Assembly: GCA_014238905.1 (NCBI GenBank)
Contig: JABAAE010000016.1
Location: 137,763 to 201,762, forward strand
DNA length: 64,000 nt
Source: Planctomycetota bacterium
GTDB taxonomy: Bacteria > Planctomycetota > Planctomycetia > Pirellulales > Pirellulaceae
Direction: 5' to 3'
The notes beneath the pieces were generated by a model that was not told the origin of the DNA, made no database searches, and saw only the letters and a list, made by a program, of their open reading frames with translations. Shown piece by piece: positions 54,484 through 63,271 of the stretch; positions within the stretch are counted from its first letter, which is position 1; each line of letters opens with the position of its first letter. The position numbers and the translations under genes were made by a program.

Positions 54484-55950
54484 CTACCGTTTTCTGACTT
54501 TCGGTTTTTGGGGAGGGCTGGGTGGTTCGGGTTTGACCGATTGACTTTGGCTGTTCAATTCAGCGGGCTTTTGCTCGGGCGTGGATTTAGCGGGCGTGGA
54601 TTTAGCGGGCAGCTCAGACGGTTCTGTAACTTTCTGCTGGGGGCGATCGGGCGGCGATGATGTCGAGGGTTTCCAAGACGTCCCTTTCGCCTTGGGTGGA
54701 GCAGGAGGCTCGTTGTCTGGCTTTTCAGATGGTTTGGTGTCGGATGTGCTTTTGTCCCGGAGTTGAGCATCCATGATCAGGAGCACTAAGGTCTGTTCCA
54801 TTTCCTTGGGCTTATAACCAAATGGTCCCCTTCCACCCTTGTAGGCGATTTTTCCATCGATGTCGACGATGTAGAGGCGGTCTGGAAAGGCCGCATAATC
54901 GTCCGCCGTTTGGTTGTCGATGGAGTCGATGAGGACCGGCGTGGCCATGTTGAGTCGATCGCTGCACTGTTCGGCAATTCCAAATCGCTCATCAAAAGTG
55001 GTCGGTTGGGCGAACGAGATGCCTGCCGCATCATTATTGCTCATTCGCCAACCATCAATCGGGTGGGCTTCTTTGATATAGACATTGTAAAAAACAACAT
55101 TTTTGGAATAACGATTGGCAATCGACTCGAAAACCCCAGACTGGGATCGAAAGGGGCCTCACGTGAAGCTGCCAAAATTCAAGACGACGATTTTTTGATC
55201 CCGCAAATTGGATAGCTTTTGGCTCCCTTGGGCTTTCAAAAATGGAAGATCAAAATTGGGCGCGATCTGGTTAAGCTCCGGACCATCGGTCAAGTTTCCC
55301 AGTTCACCACTAAAGAGCAGATTGAGATACCGGTTGGGATCCTCTTGTCGGGTCGGCGCCGGTCGCTCCGGTTGCGGTTCGTCAAAGGGGCGAAAACCTT
55401 TGGAGAATTCATCCGGCGTCACGAATCCCTTGTTGGTGGCGTCTAACATCGCCATCATTTGCATGAATTCTTTTTGGTCTACCCTTCCATTGGAATCTCT
55501 ATCTAGCCTGTAGAACATGGCCTCAGAAGGTTTTGATGGACCCACATGACTGACATCCGCCCAATTGAAATCGATTTCAGTAATGACACCATCACCGTTT
55601 TTATCCAAAGCCTCAAAAACCTTGGAAAATCTGGCCGCTTCTTTTCCGGTGATCTTCGCATCGCCATTGGCATCAAATTTTTCAGCCAACCATTGCCAGC
55701 CGATTCTTTTTTGACTCGCCTTGAACCAACCTGTATTGGCCTGCATGGGTTTTCCTTGGAGGAGGTCGCTGAGCATGTCGGCCCACTCCGGTTTGTCCTT
55801 CCAGTCTCGCTCCAAGAGATCGGCGAATTTCTTGGCGTTTGAGGGAGATAAAGGTCTGGATTTTTTTTCGATAGACTCGGGCTGTGCCCATAATGGGGCG
55901 CTGGCACCGGTGATCAAGATCAACAGCATGGTGGCGATTGGGATACGCAT
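54484..55950 (-). CDS. EF-hand/deiodinase-like protein, probable selenoprotein (TGA = Sec264)
   Basis: The gene is open from 55950 to 54484 except for one in-frame TGA at 55159-55161. Both sides are in the same frame and homology continues through it, which points to selenocysteine read-through. The 488-residue product has a signal peptide (residues 1-22) and four EF-hand loops (DANGDAKIT, DKNGDGVIT, DRDSNGRVD, DATNKGFVT). A thioredoxin-fold domain of iodothyronine-deiodinase type follows: NFGSFT-Sec-GPF at 259-267, VYIKEAHPIDGW around 290-301, PTTFDERFGIA and DRLYIVDIDGKIAYKGGRGPFG. The tail (about 410-488) is Pro/Lys/Ser-rich. Most annotation pipelines would split this gene in two. Bacterial members probably act as redox enzymes; iodothyronine is not implied. 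Confidence 0.85.
55126..55158 (-). promoter_or_regulatory. Bacterial SECIS-like hairpin after the Sec codon
   Basis: Directly after the TGA, the mRNA can fold with an upper stem CCCA/UGGG (55145-55142 with 55138-55135) and a GUC loop (55141-55139). A lower five-pair stem (55151-55147 with 55130-55126) closes it across a small asymmetric internal loop. The apical loop is 17 bases from the TGA and begins with G, within the usual limits for bacterial SECIS elements. An alternative stem of 55158-55153 with 55137-55132 is also possible. Confidence 0.55.
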
Positions 55951-56448
55951 TGGTCTCTCCTTTGGTGAATCAACTATTTTATACCGTGGATTCAGCGTTG
56001 GTGACTTTTAATCGTTAATTTGACGTGCTCACTAAAATTAATTCTGGAAAACAGTTTATTGGTATTAATTTGCGGGTTGAAACCAAAATCTTCCACTGCT
56101 GTAGAGCAAGTGCGGCGGGCGATTAAAAGACGAGTGCATTCAACATTTTGGTAATCGATTCCCTAGACCTATCCCCCATGATCAAAAAATCGGTTAGAAC
56201 TCATCTCGGTGCCTACCCCGCCCGGCAACGCACTTTTGAGGATGTCTCTGAGCGTGGGTTAGTACGTTAGTTTTCGGAACGTTAGTTTTCGGAACGTTAG
56301 TTTTCGAACCCGTGTTTTCGGATCCGTGTTTTCTGGCGGGGGGACGTTCATCGGCAATGCCCAGGAACTGGTTTCAGGGATCGTTTTTCATTCGCGAAAT
56401 CGGGGTTGGTTTGGCTGAAGTGTTTCTATTCTCTAATGAATTGAAGTC
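55951..56448. other. Intergenic region between divergent genes
   Basis: These 498 bases hold the promoters of the selenoprotein gene and of pyruvate kinase. A degenerate 15-base tandem repeat lies at 56265-56335. A 72-codon plus-strand frame (56312-56530) overlaps the pyruvate kinase gene and is not supported. Confidence 0.5.
56265..56335. repeat. Intergenic 15-base tandem repeat, degenerate
   Basis: The unit CGTTAGTTTTCGGAA occurs twice exactly (56265-56294), then in 14-base and further diverged copies that keep the TTTTC core. It lies about 115 bases before the pyruvate kinase start. Confidence 0.85.
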
Positions 56449-57897
56449 ATGGTTGTTTTTCGTAAATCTCTCCAGGAATTTGCCCGTACCAAGATCGTCG
56501 CGACCGTTGGACCGGCCTGCGATACGATAGAAATGTTATCGTCGTTGATTCGGGAGGGCGTTTGTGTTTTCCGATTAAATATGGCCCACCGGTCTCAAGA
56601 GGGGCATGGTGAAACGTTGGAGAATATTCGGGCGGCGGAGGAACTAACCGGTATTCCGGTAGCGGTTCTGGTGGATTTGGCTGGCCCCAAGATTCGACTG
56701 GGCGATCTAGGTGAAGCTCCGGTCCGATGTGAGGTGGGTCGGCAATTCAAATGGGTTCGGGGAACAGAATCCCATTCGCCTGATGAATTGGTCTCGCTGT
56801 ATGAAACGTTGATCGATGAGCTGGAGGTCGGCAATGACATCCTGTTGAGCGACGGTTTGGTGCGGATTCGAGTCATAGAAAAATCGGCAGAGATGGCTCT
56901 CTGTGAAGTGACCTCCGGTGGAATGATCAGAAGTCGTCAGGGGATCAATTTACCAGGCGTCAAATTGAGCGTTTCCGCACTGGGTAAAAAAGATATTTCA
57001 AACGCAATCTGGGCATGTCGAAAAGAGGTCGATTTCATCAGCCTTAGTTTCGTTAGAAATGCTGAAGAGATGCAACAATTACGGACGATTGTGGAGGGGG
57101 AAGGATCCAACGCTTCTTTGGTGGCAAAAATTGAAAAGCCCGAGGCGGTCGCTAATTTGAGATCGATCGTCGATGCCGCCGATGGAATCATGGTCGCTCG
57201 AGGCGATCTGGGCGTAGAAATCGATATTGAAACCACCGCCGTGACGCAGAAATTGATTATCAACATGTGCACCGAACTCGGGAAACCGGTGATCGTTGCC
57301 ACCCAAATGCTGGAGAGTATGCATAAAAGCAGTCGTCCAACTCGAGCGGAGGTTTCGGATGTTTCCAATGCCATCCTTGATGGTGCCGATGCCTGTATGC
57401 TGTCCGGTGAAACGGCCATCGGTGAATTTCCCGAAGAAGTGGTGCGGACGATGTACCGAATCTGCCTCAGCACTGAATCGTTGGTTCAGGGAGGGGTCAA
57501 TTGGACAAAACAAAAAGAAGATCACCAGGGGTCCCGAAAAATAAGTGATGCCGTGGTAACCGCGGCGGCCTTGGTGGCAAAAGAGATCGAGGCCAAATTG
57601 GTGGTCATTGGTACTGAGGACGGGGATACCGCTTTGCTGAAATCAAAACATCGTGATTTGATCCCGACCGTTGGCGTGTCGAGTTCCCAGGAAATCACGC
57701 GAAAAATGTGTCTTTACTGGGGGATCATTCCGGTTCTTGGAGCGAACGTCAATCAAAAGAGTGAGTTACAGGACTTGGTGCAGGATTGGGCAGGCGAGGA
57801 GGTCACTCTTAGGTCTGGAGATAGGGTGGTTTATGTGACCGATAGCGAATCCATTGAAAAAGCCCACGATATGATGATCGTGGGGACCATTTCCTGA
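56449..57897 (+). CDS. pyk: Pyruvate kinase
   Basis: Pyruvate kinase makes pyruvate and ATP from phosphoenolpyruvate and ADP at the end of glycolysis. The 482-residue protein has ARTKIVATVGPACD at the N-terminus, DLAGPKIRLG, ISLSFVRNAEEM, the catalytic Lys in LVAKIEKPEA, MVARGDLGVE for the metal, the ATQMLESM signature and GADACMLSGETAIGEFPEE. The C-terminal regulatory domain is complete. The FRLNMAHRS segment differs from the usual FRxNFSHG, with Met-Ala for Phe-Ser; that is within a conserved active-site region and worth noting. Confidence 0.95.
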   Translation: MVVFRKSLQEFARTKIVATVGPACDTIEMLSSLIREGVCVFRLNMAHRSQEGHGETLENIRAAEELTGIPVAVLVDLAGPKIRLGDLGEAPVRCEVGRQFKWVRGTESHSPDELVSLYETLIDELEVGNDILLSDGLVRIRVIEKSAEMALCEVTSGGMIRSRQGINLPGVKLSVSALGKKDISNAIWACRKEVDFISLSFVRNAEEMQQLRTIVEGEGSNASLVAKIEKPEAVANLRSIVDAADGIMVARGDLGVEIDIETTAVTQKLIINMCTELGKPVIVATQMLESMHKSSRPTRAEVSDVSNAILDGADACMLSGETAIGEFPEEVVRTMYRICLSTESLVQGGVNWTKQKEDHQGSRKISDAVVTAAALVAKEIEAKLVVIGTEDGDTALLKSKHRDLIPTVGVSSSQEITRKMCLYWGIIPVLGANVNQKSELQDLVQDWAGEEVTLRSGDRVVYVTDSESIEKAHDMMIVGTIS

Positions 57898-58086
57898 AGA
57901 TTGCCTGTTTTCTCTTTTTTTCCTGCTTTGATACCAGCTTGAATCAGGTGGGGGGGGTGGATTGACTCTAATCAGCGGTTTTCGGAATAAACAATGGCTT
58001 TTGGACAGCGGAGTGGTTCCCCTCGATTGATTTTGGCCGCAGATCGGGTGATGATAAAGAGGTGAAGCCCCTATAGGTGAGTCAGT

Positions 58087-58272
58087 ATGAGCCAGCCCTC
58101 TCGCACCTTCCAAAGCGACGACCCAGAATTCAATCGTCGAATGGAACGCATTAAGAACAACTTTGACCGACTTGATACCGAACTGAACGAGTTGGAAGAA
58201 GTCTTGCTTGATGAAAACTACCTTCAGGGTCTCGCCGCCAGTCAGTCCGATGTGATTCGGAAACCTCGCTGA
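58087..58272 (+). CDS. Small hypothetical coiled-coil protein
   Basis: This 61-residue protein is acidic and helical, with a heptad-like stretch RIKNNFDRLDTELNELEEVLLDE. I do not recognise a family. AGGTGA precedes the ATG by a suitable distance, and the composition is protein-like. Confidence 0.6.
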   Translation: MSQPSRTFQSDDPEFNRRMERIKNNFDRLDTELNELEEVLLDENYLQGLAASQSDVIRKPR

Positions 58273-58385
58273 TAGTTTTCTCTCGGCCCCCTAGCGGACC
58301 ACTTCGGAATGGGTTCCTTCAGCTTGGTTCCCTTGAGTGAGTTTTGGGATTGGAGGCTTGCCACGAAATCCGACAGGATCGGCTA

Positions 58386-61031
58386 ATGCGAATTTTCCCA
58401 TGGATCAACATTCAATTTTGGCTTGTATGGCCAACCGTTGTTTTGGCTCTTTGTTTTGCCTTGCACGGACAACAGCGGGTGAACAGCGGCGTTCAGGTTC
58501 TTTATAGATTTCAATCTGAGAATAATGGTGTCCTCGATCTTGCCCAGGTCGGGCGACCGCTCCATTTAAAAATCGAAGGACGGGCAAACGTGCATAAACG
58601 CAACGGAGCGATCGAGTTCTTGGGGAAATCGATGGTTCGATCACCGGGTAGGTCCCTGAAGATTCATTTGGCATCTACTTGGACTAACGAATTGACGGTC
58701 GAGGCCTGGATTGAGCCGTCCAACGCCACGCAAAACGGCCCAGCTCGGGTGGTTTCTTTTTCTAGAGATGGTAGCCAGAGAAATTTTACATTAGGTCAGG
58801 ATGGCAATCGTTATGATTTCCGTTTGCGAACGACAACGACCAGCGACAATGGAATTCCATCGGTCAGCACTCCGGTCAATACGGCCAGACCGGATTTGAC
58901 ACATGTCGTTTATACCCGGGATCAAGCCGGCATCGCGAGAGTATTCCTGAATGGGCGCAAAGTCGTCGAGGAAAATGTCACAGGTGATTTTAGTAATTGG
59001 GATCCCAATTTTAGGTTGGTGATCGGCAATGAACATTCTGGTGATCGAGTCTGGTTGGGAAAGATCTACCTTGTGGCGATCTATAATCGATCCCTGCATC
59101 CCCCCGAAATTCGGCAAAATTTCATCGCTGGAAAAAACCCTCGCGTAGTCCAAGAGATTGACGCCCAACAGAAAGAAAACCAATTCACTCAGCAGATCGC
59201 TCCATTGCTGACTCGACATTGTCTGGAATGCCATGATTCAATCAATCGTAAAGGTGAGCTCGACATGACGACTTTGGCAGGCTTGCTGAGTGGAGGAGAG
59301 AGCGGGACGGCGCTGGTTGCCGGGAATCCCCAAGAAAGTTTGATCTGGACATCAGTCGATAGTGGTGAAATGCCCCATCAACGACCACCATTGGACCTGG
59401 TTGAGAAAAAAGCATTGCGAGATTGGATTGCCGCAGGGGCCCAATGGCCGATCAAGAAAATCGACCCTGCGATTTTCCTGCGGGCCAGGAAAGTTGACAA
59501 TCGCTTGGTTCGTCGTTTAACAGTCGACGAATATATTTCGGCGGTTCAGGTCGCAGTGGGACGGGATATTGGCAGCGAGGCGAAGAAGCTTTTCCCCGAG
59601 GACCTGCGGACCGACGGTTTTAACAACACCGCCTACAATCTAGGCGTCGATCTAAAACACGTGCAGGCGTATGCCCGCTTGGCGGAGTTAATCACTGATA
59701 AACTTTCCATCGCTGAGCTTCGGTCCAATTACCTGACTGAAGAGGATTTTAACGAAGCGTCTCTTGAAAAACTGATTAGGAAGATGGGGAAATGGATTCT
59801 CCGTGGTCCGTTGAACGAGGCCGAAGTCCAGTCGTTTCTTCGCATCGGCGAAACACTACGGTCAGCAGGAGGGAGTTTTGATGAGGCGACGCGTTTTATT
59901 TTGGAAGCGATGCTGCAATCGCCCAGATTTATCTATCTAATCGAGCGTCATCGGGGAGACGGCACTACGTGGCCGATCGGCCCCTTCGAATTGGCCAACC
60001 GCATCAGTTTTATTTTATGGGGCAGTCCGCCGGATGCGGAGTTGTTTGATTTGGCTGCATCGGGCGAACTTCTGGAAAAAGGGGTTTTGCAACGCGAGGT
60101 TGAGAGAATGCTGGCCGATCATCGGGTAAGAAAGCGTTCGAAACAGTTTATCCATCAATGGCTCAATCTGGATCGTTTAACCAACCTCCGCCCCAATGCT
60201 GAAAAATTCCCAAAATGGAACAATCGTCTGGCTGATGATATGCGGCGTGAAACTTTGCTTTTCTTTGAGGAGGTGGTTTGGAATCAGCAACGGCCGATTG
60301 CTGAACTGTTTGATTCCCCCTTTACTTTTTTAAACCGGCGTTTGGCCGAGCATTATCGGATCGAGGGGGTCGAAGGTTTGCCCCGAGAAGAGTTGATCAA
60401 AGTACGGCTTCAACCCCAGTCCCGGCGGAGCGGCATTCTGACCCAGGGGAGTGTTCTGACCGCCGGTGGAGACGAAGCCTCGATGGTGTCCAGAGGGCTG
60501 TTTGTGTTACACGATGTACTGAGAGGGATCGTTAAGGATCCGCCTCCTTGCGTCGATACCACGCCCGTTGCCACCCGTTCAGGCCTCACTCAACGCGCGA
60601 TTGCGTTGGAGCGGATCGGAAACGCCAATTGTGGTGGTTGCCACCGAAAGTTCGAACCCTTGGCGTTTGGATTGGAGAAATTCGATGGTTTGGGTCGATT
60701 TCATGATCAGGATGAGCATGGTAATTCGCTTCGTGAAGATGGCCAGATCCTGTTCCCTGGGGATTCCGCGGCGATCAAATTTCGCACCTCCAATGAACTG
60801 ATGAAGTTGCTTGCCGATCGTTCTCGGGCCCGAGAAACGGTTGCCTGGAAACTAACACAGTTTTCATTGGGCAGGCCGCTAGGATCAGCCGATGCGGAAG
60901 TATTGGAAACCATTATCGATGCGGCGAATAAAAATGGGTTTACTTATCAGGCGATTCTGAAAGCCATTATTCAAAGTGAATTGGTTCAAACGATCCGGAC
61001 CGAACCCTATCCCAATGAGTTAAAGAAATGA
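58386..61031 (+). CDS. LamG and c-type cytochrome domain protein (DUF1587/1595/1592/1588/1585)
   Basis: This exported 881-residue protein has a signal peptide, a LamG-like sandwich domain (about 45-230), and a planctomycete cytochrome module with heme motif CLECH (TRHCLECHDS). The five-part block typical of planctomycetes follows: DUF1587 (VRRLTVDEYISAVQVAVG), DUF1595, DUF1592 (PIGPFELANRISFILWGSPPD), DUF1588 (RRSGILTQGSVLTAGGDEASMVSRG) and DUF1585, with a second CxxCH (CGGCHRKFEPLAFGLEKFD). It overlaps the DUF1552 gene by four bases (ATGA), so the two are one operon. The redox partner and substrate are unknown. ATG at 58386 follows AGGA. Confidence 0.92.
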   Translation: MRIFPWINIQFWLVWPTVVLALCFALHGQQRVNSGVQVLYRFQSENNGVLDLAQVGRPLHLKIEGRANVHKRNGAIEFLGKSMVRSPGRSLKIHLASTWTNELTVEAWIEPSNATQNGPARVVSFSRDGSQRNFTLGQDGNRYDFRLRTTTTSDNGIPSVSTPVNTARPDLTHVVYTRDQAGIARVFLNGRKVVEENVTGDFSNWDPNFRLVIGNEHSGDRVWLGKIYLVAIYNRSLHPPEIRQNFIAGKNPRVVQEIDAQQKENQFTQQIAPLLTRHCLECHDSINRKGELDMTTLAGLLSGGESGTALVAGNPQESLIWTSVDSGEMPHQRPPLDLVEKKALRDWIAAGAQWPIKKIDPAIFLRARKVDNRLVRRLTVDEYISAVQVAVGRDIGSEAKKLFPEDLRTDGFNNTAYNLGVDLKHVQAYARLAELITDKLSIAELRSNYLTEEDFNEASLEKLIRKMGKWILRGPLNEAEVQSFLRIGETLRSAGGSFDEATRFILEAMLQSPRFIYLIERHRGDGTTWPIGPFELANRISFILWGSPPDAELFDLAASGELLEKGVLQREVERMLADHRVRKRSKQFIHQWLNLDRLTNLRPNAEKFPKWNNRLADDMRRETLLFFEEVVWNQQRPIAELFDSPFTFLNRRLAEHYRIEGVEGLPREELIKVRLQPQSRRSGILTQGSVLTAGGDEASMVSRGLFVLHDVLRGIVKDPPPCVDTTPVATRSGLTQRAIALERIGNANCGGCHRKFEPLAFGLEKFDGLGRFHDQDEHGNSLREDGQILFPGDSAAIKFRTSNELMKLLADRSRARETVAWKLTQFSLGRPLGSADAEVLETIIDAANKNGFTYQAILKAIIQSELVQTIRTEPYPNELKK

Positions 61032-62455
61032 AAAATAAGCGGATGAACCGCCGGACGGTCCTGAAAGGTGCCGGGGCGACAGCGATTGGTTTGCCATTGC
61101 TAGAAGAAATGTTCCTGACACCGGCGCTGGGTTGCCATTCGTCGGACGGCGGCGTTCCTGTGCGGGCTTTTAATGTTTTTTTTGGATTGGGAATTCCCGC
61201 ACCGCTCCAATCCGAAGGATTCGCCGGTGTTCTGGAGCCTCTTGAACCGTTACGAAAAAAGCTCCTGATCATGCGGGATGTGGATCAGGTACGGTGCGAT
61301 GAATCGGGAATCAACGCTCACTTTGACGGGGCTTCGGGGGCTTTTACGGCCCAACCCCCAAACGGGGATGCCAAATCGGGCGGACCATCGATTGATCAGG
61401 TCATCCGCCGAAATCACTACGTCAATGGATTGCCCAAAGGCGTGGTGCCGACGCTGGTGGCGGGAACGTTTTTCCGGAGAAGCCGAATCAGTCGCTACGT
61501 TCACAGTTACAATCCTGACGGCACTGTCGCCGCGAGGATGCAGGAACAACCGCGGGATGTATTCGACCGCGTGTTTGGAGCCTTGAGTCTGTCCGGAGGA
61601 GACAAGGACTTGAGGGAAAAACGTCTGCGAAGAAGTGTGTTGGATTCGGTTGTGGATCAGTATCAGTTTTATACCGGAAATCAGTCTCCGTTGGGTGCTC
61701 GTTCCAAAGCAAGGGTGGCTGATCATTTGGACCGGATCCGAGAATTCGAGCAGCGTGCCTTTTCGCTGGAAAGGGGGAATCAGGGAGGTCCTGGATTGCC
61801 TCCCAGGTCTGCGTTGGCGCACGGGGGTCAGGCGGATCCTGCAGGGCAGGGTATCGACATGCCGTTGGAGGCGCTGCGGAAAGAGTGGAGATTAATGGCT
61901 GACCTTTATGCTTTGGCGATTGAACTGGACCGCGTTCGGTTTGGTTCGTTGACGTTTTTGGCTGCAGGGGAGAGACTGCGGATCACTGGAGATTATTTTT
62001 ACAAGGGAGAAAAACGGTTTCAATTCGACGATGCCAGGCAACTCAAGGCCTCCGGTGACAAAGGGTGTAGCCATGAATGGTGGCACCAGTTTCATCCCAA
62101 GAAAAAGAATCTTGCTTTGCGGGCGCATGCGCATATGAAGATGCAGGAGGTGGCCTACTTTTTGAATCGTCTCGACAAAACGCGGGAGGCCAACGGCCGA
62201 ACGATCCTGGAAAATTCTCTGATTACGGTGTCGACCGAATCGGGTGATGGTCGGCATTCTAATGTGAAAAGGGAGTTGTCAGGCGTGTTTCATGCGATAT
62301 CCGGTGCCAACGGTCGTTTTAAGACCGGTGAAATCATGGACGTCAAACGGGAGGGCATCGATGTTTATAATACGATGTTGTCAGCGATGGGTGTGCAGGC
62401 CCGTCTGGGAGATTCAGATCGAGAATTCCTATCGGTCGATTCCATACGAAGTTGA
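61028..62455 (+). CDS. DUF1552 Tat-exported protein
   Basis: This 475-residue protein has a twin-arginine signal (NRRTVLKG) and the DUF1552 pattern: NVFFGLGIPAP, GINAHFDGASGAFTAQPP, PSIDQVIRR, and the late ENSLITVSTESGDGRHSN. DUF1552 genes almost always follow DUF1592-type genes in planctomycetes and related phyla, as here, and are structurally related to DUF1501. Function is unproven. Confidence 0.92.
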   Translation: MKNKRMNRRTVLKGAGATAIGLPLLEEMFLTPALGCHSSDGGVPVRAFNVFFGLGIPAPLQSEGFAGVLEPLEPLRKKLLIMRDVDQVRCDESGINAHFDGASGAFTAQPPNGDAKSGGPSIDQVIRRNHYVNGLPKGVVPTLVAGTFFRRSRISRYVHSYNPDGTVAARMQEQPRDVFDRVFGALSLSGGDKDLREKRLRRSVLDSVVDQYQFYTGNQSPLGARSKARVADHLDRIREFEQRAFSLERGNQGGPGLPPRSALAHGGQADPAGQGIDMPLEALRKEWRLMADLYALAIELDRVRFGSLTFLAAGERLRITGDYFYKGEKRFQFDDARQLKASGDKGCSHEWWHQFHPKKKNLALRAHAHMKMQEVAYFLNRLDKTREANGRTILENSLITVSTESGDGRHSNVKRELSGVFHAISGANGRFKTGEIMDVKREGIDVYNTMLSAMGVQARLGDSDREFLSVDSIRS

Positions 62456-62745
62456 ATGGCTGGCCACGGCGGCAGATTCCCGAGGGTTTCTGCCCTTTCG
62501 GCAATCACCTACTGCATATTGAGCTGCGTGTCCTGCTGGAAACAATAAAAAACTTTGGCGGAGTTGCGTGAATTCGCCGATACATTAAAATCGTCAGTCC
62601 ATTTGATGGTTAGGAAAACCTTTAAGCTGATGACGATCGGTGGAGATATCGGTCGGGGTGAAGAGTGTTTGGTGCCATTTTCCGCATTACACGACTCTGG
62701 AATTGGCGCTACGGTTGCGATTCACAACATGGCATGAATTAATAA
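62456..62745. other. Intergenic region upstream of tRNA-Met
   Basis: These 290 bases hold no supported gene. A 60-codon plus-strand frame (62555-62737) and a 76-codon frame overlapping the DUF1552 end look like chance. The tRNA promoter should be here but I cannot place it. Confidence 0.45.
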
Positions 62746-62819
62746 GGCGGCATAGCTCAGCTGGTTAGAGCAGCGGAATCATAATCCGCGTGTCGGGGGT
62801 TCGAGTCCCTCTGCCGCTA
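62746..62819 (+). tRNA. tRNA-Met (anticodon CAT)
   Basis: This 74-base gene folds as a complete cloverleaf: acceptor arms 62746-62752 and 62812-62818 with discriminator A at 62819, a D arm GCTC/GAGC, an anticodon stem GCGGA/TCCGC with loop ATCATAA, and a T arm with loop TTCGAGT. The anticodon is CAT. The sequence most resembles elongator tRNA-Met; the lysidine-modified tRNA-Ile(CAT) is an alternative that sequence alone does not exclude. No CCA is encoded. It is the integration site of the element to its right. Confidence 0.93.
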
Positions 62820-63271
62820 CTAGCGTCTTGACTGTTTTCCAGTGAAGACGCTTTTTTATTGGGTTTTTGGGATTTCCGGGGTGCTGTTGGCAAGCCGTTT
62901 GCCCCCTTGTCCGACACTGACTGCGCCGTTTTTTGCGCCGCTTTTCCAATTGCCTTTTTGAAGTGGTCGTCGGTCATCTGTAAATAATGCTTCATGGCAA
63001 TGGTTGGCGAGTTACCGATCCATTTACAAACCACGTGAATTGGATATTCGTTGGCGAGTTCGGTTTCTCGGGTCGATCGTAGATTATGGAATGGTTTTGG
63101 CGAGGGTTTAACGCCGGCACGTTTTATAATTCGCGAAAACCGTGTTCGTAAATTGCAACCACGATGGCGATAGATAACAAACGTAGTGCCTTCGGTCTCT
63201 GGAAGCTCCCAAAGTGCGTTGGCAAGTTCCGGAAACATGGGAATTATCCGTTGTTCCTTTCCCTCGTGACA
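62765..63271 (-). pseudogene. Truncated tyrosine recombinase (integrase) at the tRNA-Met site
   Basis: The frame encodes only the C-terminal catalytic half of a phage-type integrase. It starts with GKEQRIIP-MFPEL (63265 leftwards) and has the HxLR box (FHNLRSTRETEL), the KWIGNSP segment, and the nucleophile Tyr in AMKHYLQ. An in-frame TGA at 63272-63274 truncates it; upstream no N-terminal domain is readable in this frame, and integrase-like residues may continue in another frame. The C-terminal end (SGRGTRTPDTRIMIPLL) is encoded by the complement of the tRNA gene, as in integrases of tRNA-inserted elements. The first ATG is at 63238. Confidence 0.8.
62822..62857 (+). terminator. Intrinsic terminator after tRNA-Met
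   Basis: A perfect eight-pair stem (62822-62829 with 62845-62852) encloses a second small stem (ACTG/CAGT) and is followed by a run of T residues to 62857. It starts three bases after the tRNA end. It also lies inside the antisense integrase remnant. Confidence 0.85.

Noticed and set aside
55045..55161. Frameshift or simple nonsense mutation in the EF-hand redoxin gene
   Set aside because: Both halves are in the same frame, the only interruption is TGA at the exact catalytic position, and the 38 codons after it translate to a good family match.
61250..61822. A 190-codon minus-strand frame opposite DUF1552
   Set aside because: Antisense shadow of a well-supported gene with no start context or family.
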